Part shown: positions 25,232-31,510 of the stretch, piece by piece
Layout of the letters: every line of letters begins with the position of its first letter
How positions within the stretch are numbered: position 1 is the stretch's first letter
Source of the DNA: a virus
Strand: one strand, 5' to 3'
Length of the DNA stretch: 54,869 nt
Virus record (IMG/VR): IMGVR_UViG_3300021371_000021
Span: 1 to 54,869 of that record
The notes under the pieces: model-generated
Database searches by the model: none
Told to the model about the DNA's origin: nothing
Seen by the model: only the letters and a program-made list of their open reading frames with translations
Translations under genes and position numbers: made by a program

Positions 25232-26460
25232 ACTCTTCTCTCCAGTTGAATTGTTTTGCCCACCGGCGCGGTTATCTTACTGTGTGGGTTGTGTATGCCC
25301 CACAACACAGGGCAGTCCCACTTACCCCAACCCATCACTTCACCATCTGTCAGTACAACAGTGGCATCGGGTTTGATCTGCTTCTCACGTAAGTAGTCAG
25401 CAACACAGCTTGGGTCTGTACCTCCTCCACCATGAGGTTTAGTCAGAGTGCGCCAGTTCTTAAAGTTACTGCTTGTATACTCCTCGTGTGCACACACATC
25501 TCCATCCCAGTACATCAGGTGTATCTTGGCTATCTCTAGCTGTGTAGCCATACCCTCTACCTCTGACATACACACCTCAAAGGAATCATCGAAGAACATG
25601 GACCCAGACACATCGGGGGCAACGACCAGTTCTTTGATACACTGTCCCTTCATAATGGGCATCACCAGACCAGTGGTTACCCAGAACCTACGGTCGATGC
25701 GATCGTAAGAAGCATTGACGGGCTTACTACACGTCGCTCGTAGCCAGTGCTTCATCTGCTCGACCCAGTCGATCTTAGGTGCAAGCAGCCCACCAAGTGC
25801 TAGCGCACCCTCACCTTTGCCCTTGCCTGCTTTCTTTGCAGCCATAATACCTTGGCGTATAGCGGAGTTGACCTCTGCCTTGAGTGCTTCTTTCTCCTCG
25901 CTGGACATACCTTTAGCACCTTCCCAGTCATGGTCGTCCAGACCACCAGAGCCACCATCTCCATCGCCACCATCTCCATCGCCATCATCATCCTTATCTT
26001 TCTCGGCATAGATAATGTCAAAGATTTGTTTGATCGCCATACCCTTGAACCTTTCGTCAATAAGACCTACCGGATTACCTTCGGGGTCTTTGGGCATAGC
26101 GACAATCGTTTCCTGTGGGTCCGATGCTACTATGGTCTGGTTAATCCAATAGTCACAGGCTTGGTTCGCAGTACTGGCGCACAACCTATGTAGTTTCTCG
26201 TATATCTCAAGATGCCTACCGGCTTTGTGCCAATTCTCATGCAGGGTAATGAACCCTGCGCCTTTATCCCCCCACTGAAAGATAAAGTCAGGGTTGTACT
26301 TCTCGTCCCTACCGTTCGTACAGGCAGTAGGTACATCCCTTGTGAACTCTCGTGTGCCTGTCATCATGATGGGTCCAAGCTCAACGAACTTATCGCTCCT
26401 CATAATCTCAATGCGTTTACGTTTAAACCTACGTAGCTTTTGATCATCTGTTAGTTCCAT
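25228..26460 (-). CDS. VWA-domain protein with zincin-like N-domain (DUF2201-like)
   Basis: This 410-residue protein has two parts joined by an Asp/Gly-rich linker (residues 155-175). The N-domain holds HENWH at 74-78 followed by NQACDYWIN, matching the putative metallopeptidase domain usually paired with VWA in DUF2201 proteins. The C-domain is a von Willebrand A fold with a full MIDAS: D283-x-S285-x-S287, T348 in GGGGTDP, D372 in LTDGE. VWA proteins of this kind act with a MoxR AAA+ partner as a chaperone or remodelling pair (RavA-ViaA, CobS-CobT style). Here the MoxR gene lies nine bases upstream. The target is unknown. Confidence 0.85.
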   Translation of the reverse strand: MELTDDQKLRRFKRKRIEIMRSDKFVELGPIMMTGTREFTRDVPTACTNGRDEKYNPDFIFQWGDKGAGFITLHENWHKAGRHLEIYEKLHRLCASTANQACDYWINQTIVASDPQETIVAMPKDPEGNPVGLIDERFKGMAIKQIFDIIYAEKDKDDDGDGDGGDGDGGSGGLDDHDWEGAKGMSSEEKEALKAEVNSAIRQGIMAAKKAGKGKGEGALALGGLLAPKIDWVEQMKHWLRATCSKPVNASYDRIDRRFWVTTGLVMPIMKGQCIKELVVAPDVSGSMFFDDSFEVCMSEVEGMATQLEIAKIHLMYWDGDVCAHEEYTSSNFKNWRTLTKPHGGGGTDPSCVADYLREKQIKPDATVVLTDGEVMGWGKWDCPVLWGIHNPHSKITAPVGKTIQLERRV

Positions 26461-26469
26461 ACGGTTCTC

Positions 26470-27570
26470 CTATAGTAAGTCTTGGTTACGTTCAGCCCAC
26501 TCTGCGAACGCTCGTGAGGTAAAGGCTAGCCTACGCTTAGCATCAGTAGAGTTAGGACCGGCTAGACTCACACCAAAGATCACTTGAAACTCCTCGGTAT
26601 CATAGTCTGCATCGTCCCTGCTTATGTACGTCATGAACGAATCCAAATCTTCCTTGTCCTTGATATGCTCCAGTGCACTGAACGTCAGTACTGCACAAGC
26701 CCCTGCATTCGGGGGCAGTGGGGCTGTCGTTGGGTTAGCTTTGATCTCGCTCCAAGGAGTCATAGACTCATGATGCTGTATGAAATGCGTGATTGAATTA
26801 GCCGCTGATGCACCTACGGTACCAACCAGAGCCGCCTTCAACGCATTGGCTGAGTAGCCATGGCGCGTCTTGACCAAGTTACTTGCAAGCTCCAGTGTCC
26901 TTGGCGTTACCACTGAACCCTGTCCCACAACGTCAGGGTCAAAAATATAGGGGTTGTTTTTCTGTCCGCTGTCTCGGTAAGAAGCCAAGCAGTCAGAGTT
27001 TCTACTCACCCATGCCATGATGATTGGTTCAATGTCGTTGTCAGCCGCCCACACCAACCACTCGTCACTATCTGGTTTACATATCTCAACAAACGAGACG
27101 CGCATTTTACTGTGGGCTTTGAGACTGTCGCCAACCCCATCGCTTTCGAGGTTACCTGTCATGAACACAATGCTACCTTCGGGTAATGGTAGGTCACCCA
27201 GTCGGGGGTCTTTGACTTCCAACAGTGGGTGCAATGTATTCTTCACCTCATCAGAACCTTTGGTGAACTCATCAAGGCATATGATGACCGGCTTACCCTC
27301 GTGCAGTCTGAATCTTGCGTTGGGGTAGTACTGTAGCGTCTTGGTCTGCATATCAGGTATCGGTATAGCACCATCGCCTATGCCCATGTTGGGTACATCA
27401 ATGATTGCATATGGGTAACCAGTTCTACGTGACAGCTCTGCCACAATGCTTGTCTTACCAACGCCCGGCTCACCTGCCAGATAGAATTTGTTACTGGGGT
27501 TACACGCTAGCATTGCCGGTGCTTCCACCAAAGTTACTGTGACACGATCTTCTAGTTTTACATTTTCCAT
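26470..27570 (-). CDS. MoxR-family AAA+ ATPase
   Basis: This 366-residue ATPase has Walker A GEPGVGKTS (33-41), Walker B VIICLDE (D100, E101), and sensor-1 Asn140 in VFMTGN. The spacing and the segment TLQYYPNARFRL fit the MoxR group. These hexameric ATPases remodel proteins with a VWA partner, and the next gene encodes one. A CGGAG ribosome site precedes the ATG, and palindrome copy 3 is 32 bases upstream, inside the end of the previous gene. In bacteria such pairs also belong to conflict systems; in a phage it could target a host complex, aid virion assembly or insert metal. I cannot choose between these. Confidence 0.9.
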   Translation of the reverse strand: MENVKLEDRVTVTLVEAPAMLACNPSNKFYLAGEPGVGKTSIVAELSRRTGYPYAIIDVPNMGIGDGAIPIPDMQTKTLQYYPNARFRLHEGKPVIICLDEFTKGSDEVKNTLHPLLEVKDPRLGDLPLPEGSIVFMTGNLESDGVGDSLKAHSKMRVSFVEICKPDSDEWLVWAADNDIEPIIMAWVSRNSDCLASYRDSGQKNNPYIFDPDVVGQGSVVTPRTLELASNLVKTRHGYSANALKAALVGTVGASAANSITHFIQHHESMTPWSEIKANPTTAPLPPNAGACAVLTFSALEHIKDKEDLDSFMTYISRDDADYDTEEFQVIFGVSLAGPNSTDAKRRLAFTSRAFAEWAERNQDLL

Positions 27571-27599
27571 ACTGTACTCCGTTAAGTTTAATTTATGTA

Positions 27600-28676
27600 T
27601 TACAGTTTAGTCTGGACTAAACTGTATGTTGCCCCATAACTGTTTACTGGTTTCTGTGGCAGAGGTATATTCAAATACTTCTGGTTAGGGTTGGGCTTAA
27701 CTTCACCCACTGGTAGTACGACCTCGCTGAGGATGGCATTGGAATACCCTCGCTTCAAAATATCATCTATCGTCTGGTGTATATGTTTGGGGTTGTAGTG
27801 AAACATAGCCTCCCTGTGCACAGTGGACCACGCCTTAGACATCGTCAAAGTAGCGCAGATGTCTAGCATGTCTGCCCAGTCCTCGATAACGTCACTCCGC
27901 ATTATGTTGCAGAAGGTAGACACTGTGTCTGGGTCGGGGAACGAACTCCTGTTTATGTTATACCTAGAGCGGTGAGGGTCGGTATGCTCCCTTACGTGCT
28001 TGTCTATTATCTTGCTGTTGTATTCGTAACCGCTTACCTGAGTATCCGCAGGATAAGCCACCTTCACCATAGCTTTTGCGTACTTCAAGAAAGGTTGGTT
28101 GAGTCTGCGTACCTCATTCATAGCCTTGCGGTTAATCCTATGAACAATCGCTCTCTCAGGTGTTATGGGTAGCCTGTCTTTACCTAGCACTATACTGCTT
28201 TCCCATAAGTGTTTACTGGTTTCCTTGTCAGACATACCTTCTCTAGTCTGGTAGTTCTGGTCAAAGGTTGAATACACACCTGCTCTCGTACTGGGCAGGT
28301 CATATATAGACACACCGCTGTTGTATAGTCCTTTAGGGGCTTCGGCTACACCACCAAAGGGTTGGATGATTGTGTTAATAAACGTTCTGGTGCTTAGTGT
28401 CATATAATCTTCAGCAGAAAGTCTAACTGTTCCATCTGAGTAGAAGTTCACACAGTCTGTCCCGTACAACCTGCATCGTATAACGTCTACCTCTTGACCT
28501 GACTGGTGGGTCTTACCTTTGCGTATAGTCATATGGGTTAGCCGTCTTTCACCCAATGGTCTTTTGCCTGCGTTTTTACCGTTACCTCGGATGGGTACAA
28601 CCCCACGCCAATGTCTCTCAGCCTGTTCGTAATCACGCAATGCCGGTAAACTATCTGTCTTCACATAATATCCCAT
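27600..28676 (-). CDS. Unrecognised 358-residue protein of the MoxR-VWA region
   Basis: The start at ATG 28676 is set by AAGGAG before it and by the upstream stop two bases away; a longer reading to 28709 overlaps that gene. The protein is basic and rich in Arg, Tyr and Asn with segments such as DVIRCRLYGTDCVNFYSDGT and LNIPLPQKPVNSYGATY, and no known catalytic motif. The last seven sense codons before the stop are built by palindrome copy 3, so the C-terminus (YSLVQTKL) is partly dictated by that DNA site. It lies before MoxR in the same transcript. Function unknown. Confidence 0.7.
   Translation of the reverse strand: MGYYVKTDSLPALRDYEQAERHWRGVVPIRGNGKNAGKRPLGERRLTHMTIRKGKTHQSGQEVDVIRCRLYGTDCVNFYSDGTVRLSAEDYMTLSTRTFINTIIQPFGGVAEAPKGLYNSGVSIYDLPSTRAGVYSTFDQNYQTREGMSDKETSKHLWESSIVLGKDRLPITPERAIVHRINRKAMNEVRRLNQPFLKYAKAMVKVAYPADTQVSGYEYNSKIIDKHVREHTDPHRSRYNINRSSFPDPDTVSTFCNIMRSDVIEDWADMLDICATLTMSKAWSTVHREAMFHYNPKHIHQTIDDILKRGYSNAILSEVVLPVGEVKPNPNQKYLNIPLPQKPVNSYGATYSLVQTKL
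27603..27624. repeat. 22-bp palindrome, copy 3 (within a coding end)
   Basis: CAGTTTAGT, CTGG, ACTAAACTG on the + strand, extended by one matching base pair on each side. It covers the last codons of the 358-residue gene and lies 32 bases upstream of the MoxR ATG. Confidence 0.9.
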
Positions 28677-28677
28677 A

Positions 28678-28842
28678 CTATTTCTCCTTGTCGTTTGATT
28701 GAATCTCAAGCCATTGCTTAAGATGTTTAGGGTCGTGCTTTGCTAATTCGTCACGTAGTTCTCTCTTGCGGTTAGCCTCCTCTGCTAGTTTGTCGTTACG
28801 CTTGATACGTAGAGCTACCATAGCGTCGATAAAGTTACTCAT
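28678..28842 (-). CDS. 54-residue basic helical protein
   Basis: The start at ATG 28842 overlaps the preceding stop as ATGA and has GAGGAG eight bases upstream; a longer start at 28902 lies deep in the previous gene. The product is a charged helix (LRIKRNDKLAEEANRKRELR) followed by HDPKHLKQWLEIQ. Function unknown. Confidence 0.6.
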   Translation of the reverse strand: MSNFIDAMVALRIKRNDKLAEEANRKRELRDELAKHDPKHLKQWLEIQSNDKEK

Positions 28843-29042
28843 ACGTGTTGCTCCTCTTCTGGCTTCAAAAAGTCCTGTAACAATTTTGGATCTGCACTCC
28901 ACAGCAACCCTGCAATGGCAGTCCAGTCGTTTGTATCGTATCTCGTCATCTCATCACTTGCGTCACGATAAATCTGTTCTACAACTGCGTTCACCAACCT
29001 TTTATGTGCAATAACATTTACGAAGTTAGAGTTACTCATCAT
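28839..29042 (-). CDS. 67-residue protein, paralogue-like to its upstream neighbour
   Basis: It starts at one of two adjacent ATGs (29042 or 29039) behind GGAGAACG. The product includes IAHKRLVNAVVEQIYRDAS and ends in an acidic stretch (FLKPEEEQHV). The ribosome site and double ATG match the next gene upstream base for base, suggesting duplicated translation signals. It overlaps that gene's stop by 11 bases. Function unknown. Confidence 0.6.
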   Translation of the reverse strand: MMSNSNFVNVIAHKRLVNAVVEQIYRDASDEMTRYDTNDWTAIAGLLWSADPKLLQDFLKPEEEQHV

Positions 29043-29244
29043 CGTTCTCCTGATTTAATTTATGTGCTAAGTACGCACCTATAGTTAGTAGCTCGTCCTC
29101 GTTCATATCTAATACCTCAGCGATTGCATCAGATGCTACCACCAGACCTATCCTTGCTATCTCTTCAATAACCAACGAATCAATATCATTGTTAACAGCC
29201 CATTGAGTCCAAGCATCAGTTACTCGCATTTCTTTACTCATCAT
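29032..29244 (-). CDS. 70-residue acidic helical protein
   Basis: I place the start at the double ATG 29244/29241 behind AGGAGAACG; the longer reading to 29265 overlaps the end of the membrane-protein gene and has no ribosome site. The product (AWTQWAVNNDIDSLVIEEIARIG, LDMNEDELLTIGAYLAHKL) is an acidic helical protein resembling its 67-residue neighbour in layout. Function unknown. Confidence 0.6.
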   Translation of the reverse strand: MMSKEMRVTDAWTQWAVNNDIDSLVIEEIARIGLVVASDAIAEVLDMNEDELLTIGAYLAHKLNQENDDE

Positions 29245-29251
29245 CGTTCTC

Positions 29252-29416
29252 CTATAGAAATACAATTACAGTTAACAACCATACAAACGTAACAACTGCG
29301 ATACCGGCAACACCTACACCAACAGCTAGCAGTGGCTTTACCCACCGCGACGTTCGCGCCCATCGGTACATGTCATGCGGGTCGTGCGTGTTGTATCTGT
29401 CTTTGAAGTCTTTCAT
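29252..29416 (-). CDS. 54-residue single-span membrane protein
   Basis: It starts at ATG 29416 behind GGAGGAAGG and ends 7 bases before the next start. The N-terminal 27 residues are basic and polar (KDFKDRYNTHDPHDMYRWAR), the rest is one transmembrane helix (LLAVGVGVAGIAVVTFVWLL then TVIVFL). The positive N-side suggests N-in orientation. Palindrome copy 4 lies 20 bases upstream. It could be a holin-like, anti-host or envelope protein; there is no lysis partner nearby to support a holin call. Confidence 0.65.
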   Translation of the reverse strand: MKDFKDRYNTHDPHDMYRWARTSRWVKPLLAVGVGVAGIAVVTFVWLLTVIVFL

Positions 29417-29436
29417 TAGCCTTCCTCCGTAGGTTG

Positions 29437-29458
29437 CAGTTTAGTCTGGACTAAACTG
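29437..29458. repeat. 22-bp palindrome, copy 4
   Basis: CAGTTTAGT, CTGG, ACTAAACTG on the + strand, identical to copy 3. It lies 20 bases upstream of the small membrane-protein ATG, just after the stop of the zinc-ribbon gene. Confidence 0.9.
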
Positions 29459-29467
29459 GTTTGGGTG

Positions 29468-29677
29468 TTACCGTTCATAACGCTTGGGATTGATTTGCTT
29501 CACGACATCCAAAGCATCGCTGTTAGTGAACGCCATGTAGCCTTGTTTATGCAGGGGGATAACAGTGTGCTTGTGTTGTCTAGCTACTGCCTCTCCGCAT
29601 TGCAAGCAGGATTGATAGCCTAGGTCTGCTCTAGCAGTGGGGAAGGGGGCATCGCAATAGATACACAGGTTTGTCAT
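29468..29677 (-). CDS. Zinc-ribbon protein (69 residues)
   Basis: Two CxxC pairs, C5/C8 (CIYC) and C24/C27 (CLQC), frame a PFPTARADLGYQS loop, as in small zinc-ribbon and DksA/TraR-like phage proteins. A conserved-looking segment KQGYMAFTNSD follows. It is the first gene after the promoter at 29767-29795 and palindrome copy 5, so it leads the long accessory operon. Such proteins can bind RNA polymerase or DNA; which applies here is not shown. Confidence 0.75.
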   Translation of the reverse strand: MTNLCIYCDAPFPTARADLGYQSCLQCGEAVARQHKHTVIPLHKQGYMAFTNSDALDVVKQINPKRYER

Positions 29678-29705
29678 ACTGTTAGCTCCATGAATAAAAG
29701 GTTAC

Positions 29706-29727
29706 CAGTTTAGTCCAGACTAAACTG
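29706..29727. repeat. 22-bp palindrome, copy 5
   Basis: CAGTTTAGT, CCAG, ACTAAACTG on the + strand, the exact reverse complement of copies 3 and 4. It sits between the promoter -10 box and the zinc-ribbon ATG, where a bound protein would block early elongation. Confidence 0.9.
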
Positions 29728-29766
29728 CTGTCTGAAAGTGAGACGAATTCCCACCAAACAGTATAT

Positions 29767-29795
29767 ATTATATCACGGCTACTATACAATGTCAA
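29767..29795 (-). promoter_or_regulatory. Perfect sigma70 promoter of the MoxR-region operon
   Basis: On the - strand TTGACA (29790-29795), 17 bases, TATAAT (29767-29772), with a TG one base before the -10 (extended -10). All twelve consensus bases match. Palindrome copy 5 begins about 40 bases downstream of the -10. The -35 continues as TTGACATTGT. Confidence 0.85.
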
Positions 29796-29858
29796 GTGGT
29801 AACGCTCCAAATAAAAAATTAAATTCTGTGCGCTGGGGTAAACATTAACAGTTTGCAA

Positions 29859-30183
29859 TGTTACAAAATGGGGCTTTGTTACATTTGTAAAACAGGTTTG
29901 TAACAATAAACGTAACAATAGAAACGCCCGTAAATACTGGGCTGTGTTACAAAGTTACCTGTATTGTTATAATGTTACATAAAATAATATATATATATAG
30001 GACTCTTGAACTTTGTAACACTGCTAGGACTTTTGCTTTGTTACAAGCTCACTCTATCTAGTATCCCCATACGTTACTTTTAAGACGTAACATTGTAACA
30101 ATACAAGCATTGTTATATATATCATAGGTTTACTTAGCCAAGCTAATGTTACACCTTAGACAAACACTTACATAAACGTAACA
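29859..30183. repeat. Array of TGTTACA/TGTAACA/CGTAACA heptamers, candidate origin
   Basis: At least a dozen copies of the heptamer in both orientations lie within 325 bp, for example at 29859, 29877, 29899, 29911, 29945, 29973, 30014, 30039, 30086, 30094, 30147 and 30177. Between them is an AT-only run (AATAATATATATATATA near 29984-30000). No gene occupies the region. Many short directional repeats next to an AT-rich easily melted block is the usual form of a replication origin with initiator-binding iterons. Alternatively it is a dense cluster of regulator sites for the promoters on either side. Confidence 0.6.
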
Positions 30184-30223
30184 ATAGGTAGCTAGCTCGT
30201 AAGCTACTATCATAAGAACTACT

Positions 30224-30245
30224 ATCATCTCACGATTGAGATGAT
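30224..30245. other. Hairpin-forming inverted repeat beside the repeat array
   Basis: ATCATCTC, six bases, GAGATGAT is a perfect 8-bp inverted repeat. A smaller one, TAGCT, four bases, AGCTA, lies about 25 bases before it. Neither has a T-run. Both are at the end of the heptamer array and could belong to an origin. Confidence 0.5.
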
Positions 30246-30263
30246 ATATAAGTAGAGTAGTTA

Positions 30264-30306
30264 GGGTGGGTGAGTTTGTCAGAAGGGGGGAGGAAGGGGG
30301 GAGGGG
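30264..30306 (+). other. G-run cluster (possible G-quadruplex)
   Basis: Runs of 3, 3, 6, 6 and 4 G on the + strand within 43 bases meet the general pattern for a G-quadruplex. It lies between the candidate origin and the terminator of the 236-residue gene. Function is not known. Confidence 0.4.
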
Positions 30307-30323
30307 AGTAGAAACTCGAGGCG

Positions 30324-30348
30324 AAAAAAAACCGCCCGAAGGCGGTTT
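30324..30348 (-). terminator. Strong rho-independent terminator of the 236-residue gene
   Basis: On the - strand AAACCGCC, TTCG, GGCGGTTT forms an 8-bp stem with a TTCG tetraloop followed by an eight-T tract (complement of 30324-30331, partly overlapping the stem). It ends the transcript of the single gene 30382-31092. Confidence 0.92.
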
Positions 30349-30358
30349 GGTAAGAGAT

Positions 30359-30374
30359 GCGCCCCGAAGGGCGC
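30359..30374 (-). other. TTCG-tetraloop hairpin after the 236-residue gene
   Basis: GCGCCC, TTCG, GGGCGC on the - strand, seven bases after the stop codon and ten before the terminator stem. It has no T-run of its own, so it probably protects the 3' end of the message or strengthens termination. Confidence 0.7.
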
Positions 30375-30381
30375 GTGAAGG

Positions 30382-31092
30382 TTAAACAAGGGCTGTGAGT
30401 AATTCCGCGACAGTCATTTTTCTCGGCGCGTCGATAAGCTTGCTTCTCTCGATTCGCTCGATCGCGGTTAGCAATGCCATGCGCAACGGTTCGGCTCGCT
30501 TGTCTCTCGATAGATCGGAAAGCTCCTCTTTGATTTCCGTGAGCTTTGATTTGAAAATACCTCGGCAGGTTTCCAAAGCATCGACCTTACCCTGAGCTTC
30601 TTTTTCGGAAGCTTTGTCTTCATTGGCTTTGGCTAAGGCTAGCTCGGCTTTGGCAATTTTTAAGTCGTTAACAACGGCTTTCTGCTCTTCGATGTACTCT
30701 ATCTTTTCTTGTTTGAGTTTATCAACCCGCAATTCCGATTCGGTTTTCTCTTTCGGTTCGACCGGCTCAGGTTTTTTGAGAGTCTTCCCAAAGTAGGCGT
30801 GCTGATAAGCTTGCCAACAAGAAGCGTACTTTGTGTTTACTGCTTGGATAATCGCGGCTAGCTCCTCGGCTTTCTCAAGTGACAGCCCGCATTTATCCGC
30901 GGCTTTCTGCTTTGTTTCTAGCTTGGTGTCCTCTCGGAATGCATTACAGCTGAGTCCGCCGTTAGCCGTCGTGTTGACAGCGTCCTCACCATAGCGATCG
31001 GCTAGCGTTTTCATTACCTCGGCTAATGCCAGCGTTTTGTTCTCATACGTTTCTATTATTATCTTAATCATTTCAGTAGTGAATTTATTCAT
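30382..31092 (-). CDS. Unrecognised 236-residue protein, single-gene early unit
   Basis: This protein has a helical N-terminal domain (residues 1-105; with NGGLSCNAFREDTKLETKQK and LSLEKAEELAAIIQ) and a long charged coiled coil (about 110-205), then a short C-terminal domain ending MTVAELLTALV. It stands alone between a perfect promoter, palindrome copy 6 and a double terminator, next to the candidate origin. Base use (cgcg, tcgat runs) looks more GC-rich than its neighbours, a possible sign of separate descent. There is no good ribosome site directly before the ATG; AAAGGAGAAC lies upstream of the palindrome. A replication initiator or early regulator is possible by position only. Confidence 0.75.
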   Translation of the reverse strand: MNKFTTEMIKIIIETYENKTLALAEVMKTLADRYGEDAVNTTANGGLSCNAFREDTKLETKQKAADKCGLSLEKAEELAAIIQAVNTKYASCWQAYQHAYFGKTLKKPEPVEPKEKTESELRVDKLKQEKIEYIEEQKAVVNDLKIAKAELALAKANEDKASEKEAQGKVDALETCRGIFKSKLTEIKEELSDLSRDKRAEPLRMALLTAIERIERSKLIDAPRKMTVAELLTALV

Positions 31093-31102
31093 AAGCTTGT
31101 AT

Positions 31103-31124
31103 CAGTTTAGTCTAGACTAAACTG
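31103..31124. repeat. 22-bp palindrome, copy 6 (perfect)
   Basis: CAGTTTAGT, CTAG, ACTAAACTG: all 22 bases are self-complementary. It lies between the -10 box at 31164 and the start at 31092, ten bases before the ATG, and takes the place of a normal ribosome site. Confidence 0.92.
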
Positions 31125-31163
31125 CGTTCTCCTTTTAAGGTTATGTGGAAGTCCCACGCTTCC

Positions 31164-31192
31164 ATTATAACACATCTATTGGACATTGTCAA
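31164..31192 (-). promoter_or_regulatory. Perfect sigma70 promoter of the 236-residue gene
   Basis: On the - strand TTGACA (31187-31192), 17 bases, TATAAT (31164-31169). Twelve of twelve consensus bases. The -35 continues as TTGACAATGT. A second possible start with an extended -10 (TGATATAAT, complement of 31298-31306) lies about 130 bases upstream without a good -35. Confidence 0.88.
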
Positions 31193-31460
31193 GTTACCCC
31201 TAAAATACCCCCTTCCCTACCCTAGGACCCCACCCGTGGGGGGGACACCCAATGCCTAGACAAGCAGTACCACTGGCCCATACATAATAATACGCTCATT
31301 ATATCACAACTTTTCACAGTTCTTCTTAACAACTCTATGTAAATCAATGACTTACCCCCACCCCCTTTTTTCTGTACCCGTCTGGCTCGCACCCCACCCC
31401 CTCGCACACAGGAATACCCCCCGTCAAGGGACCCAAACTCCCTATTTCAATCCGTATTAT
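31193..31460. other. Non-coding C-rich divergent region
   Basis: No convincing gene. The + strand has repeated C-runs (for example near 31208, 31228, 31355-31366, 31391-31402, 31418-31424), so the - strand could form G-quadruplexes, and a hairpin CCCCAC, CC, GTGGGG lies at 31228-31241. Open frames here encode only Pro- or Gly-rich low-complexity sequence. Confidence 0.5.
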
Positions 31461-31510
31461 AATTTCCAACCTTCTCCAACCTTTTCCACCCTTTTCAACT
31501 CCTTTCAATT
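31461..31510 (+). repeat. Five imperfect 10-bp tandem repeats upstream of the terminase
   Basis: Units aatttccaac, cttctccaac, cttttccacc, cttttcaact and cctttcaatt follow each other at exactly 10 bases. T/C tracts and CAAC steps thus recur once per helical turn, which should bend the DNA and present the same face repeatedly. The block lies 75 bases before the small terminase gene, where phage packaging sites often occur. A TATAAT at 31458-31463 overlaps its start but has no good -35. Confidence 0.6.

Noticed and set aside
29252-29416. Holin call for the 54-residue membrane protein
   Set aside because: One span and an early-operon position without endolysin or spanin genes do not support a lysis role.
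23624-29727. Palindromes as rho-independent terminators
   Set aside because: None is followed by a T-run on the - strand and the genes on both sides appear co-transcribed.
29682-29918. 78-codon open frame on the - strand over the promoter and heptamer array
   Set aside because: It covers a perfect promoter, palindrome copy 5 and part of the repeat array, has no ribosome site and low-complexity composition.
23624-31124. Palindromes as a CRISPR array
   Set aside because: Spacing runs from 0.27 to 2.7 kb with genes between copies, there are no uniform spacers and no cas operon; the Cas4-like gene is a common lone phage nuclease.
31435-31463. TATAAT at 31458 as a late + strand promoter for the terminase unit
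   Set aside because: The -10 is perfect but no -35-like box lies 16-18 bases upstream; kept only as a remark with the phased repeats.
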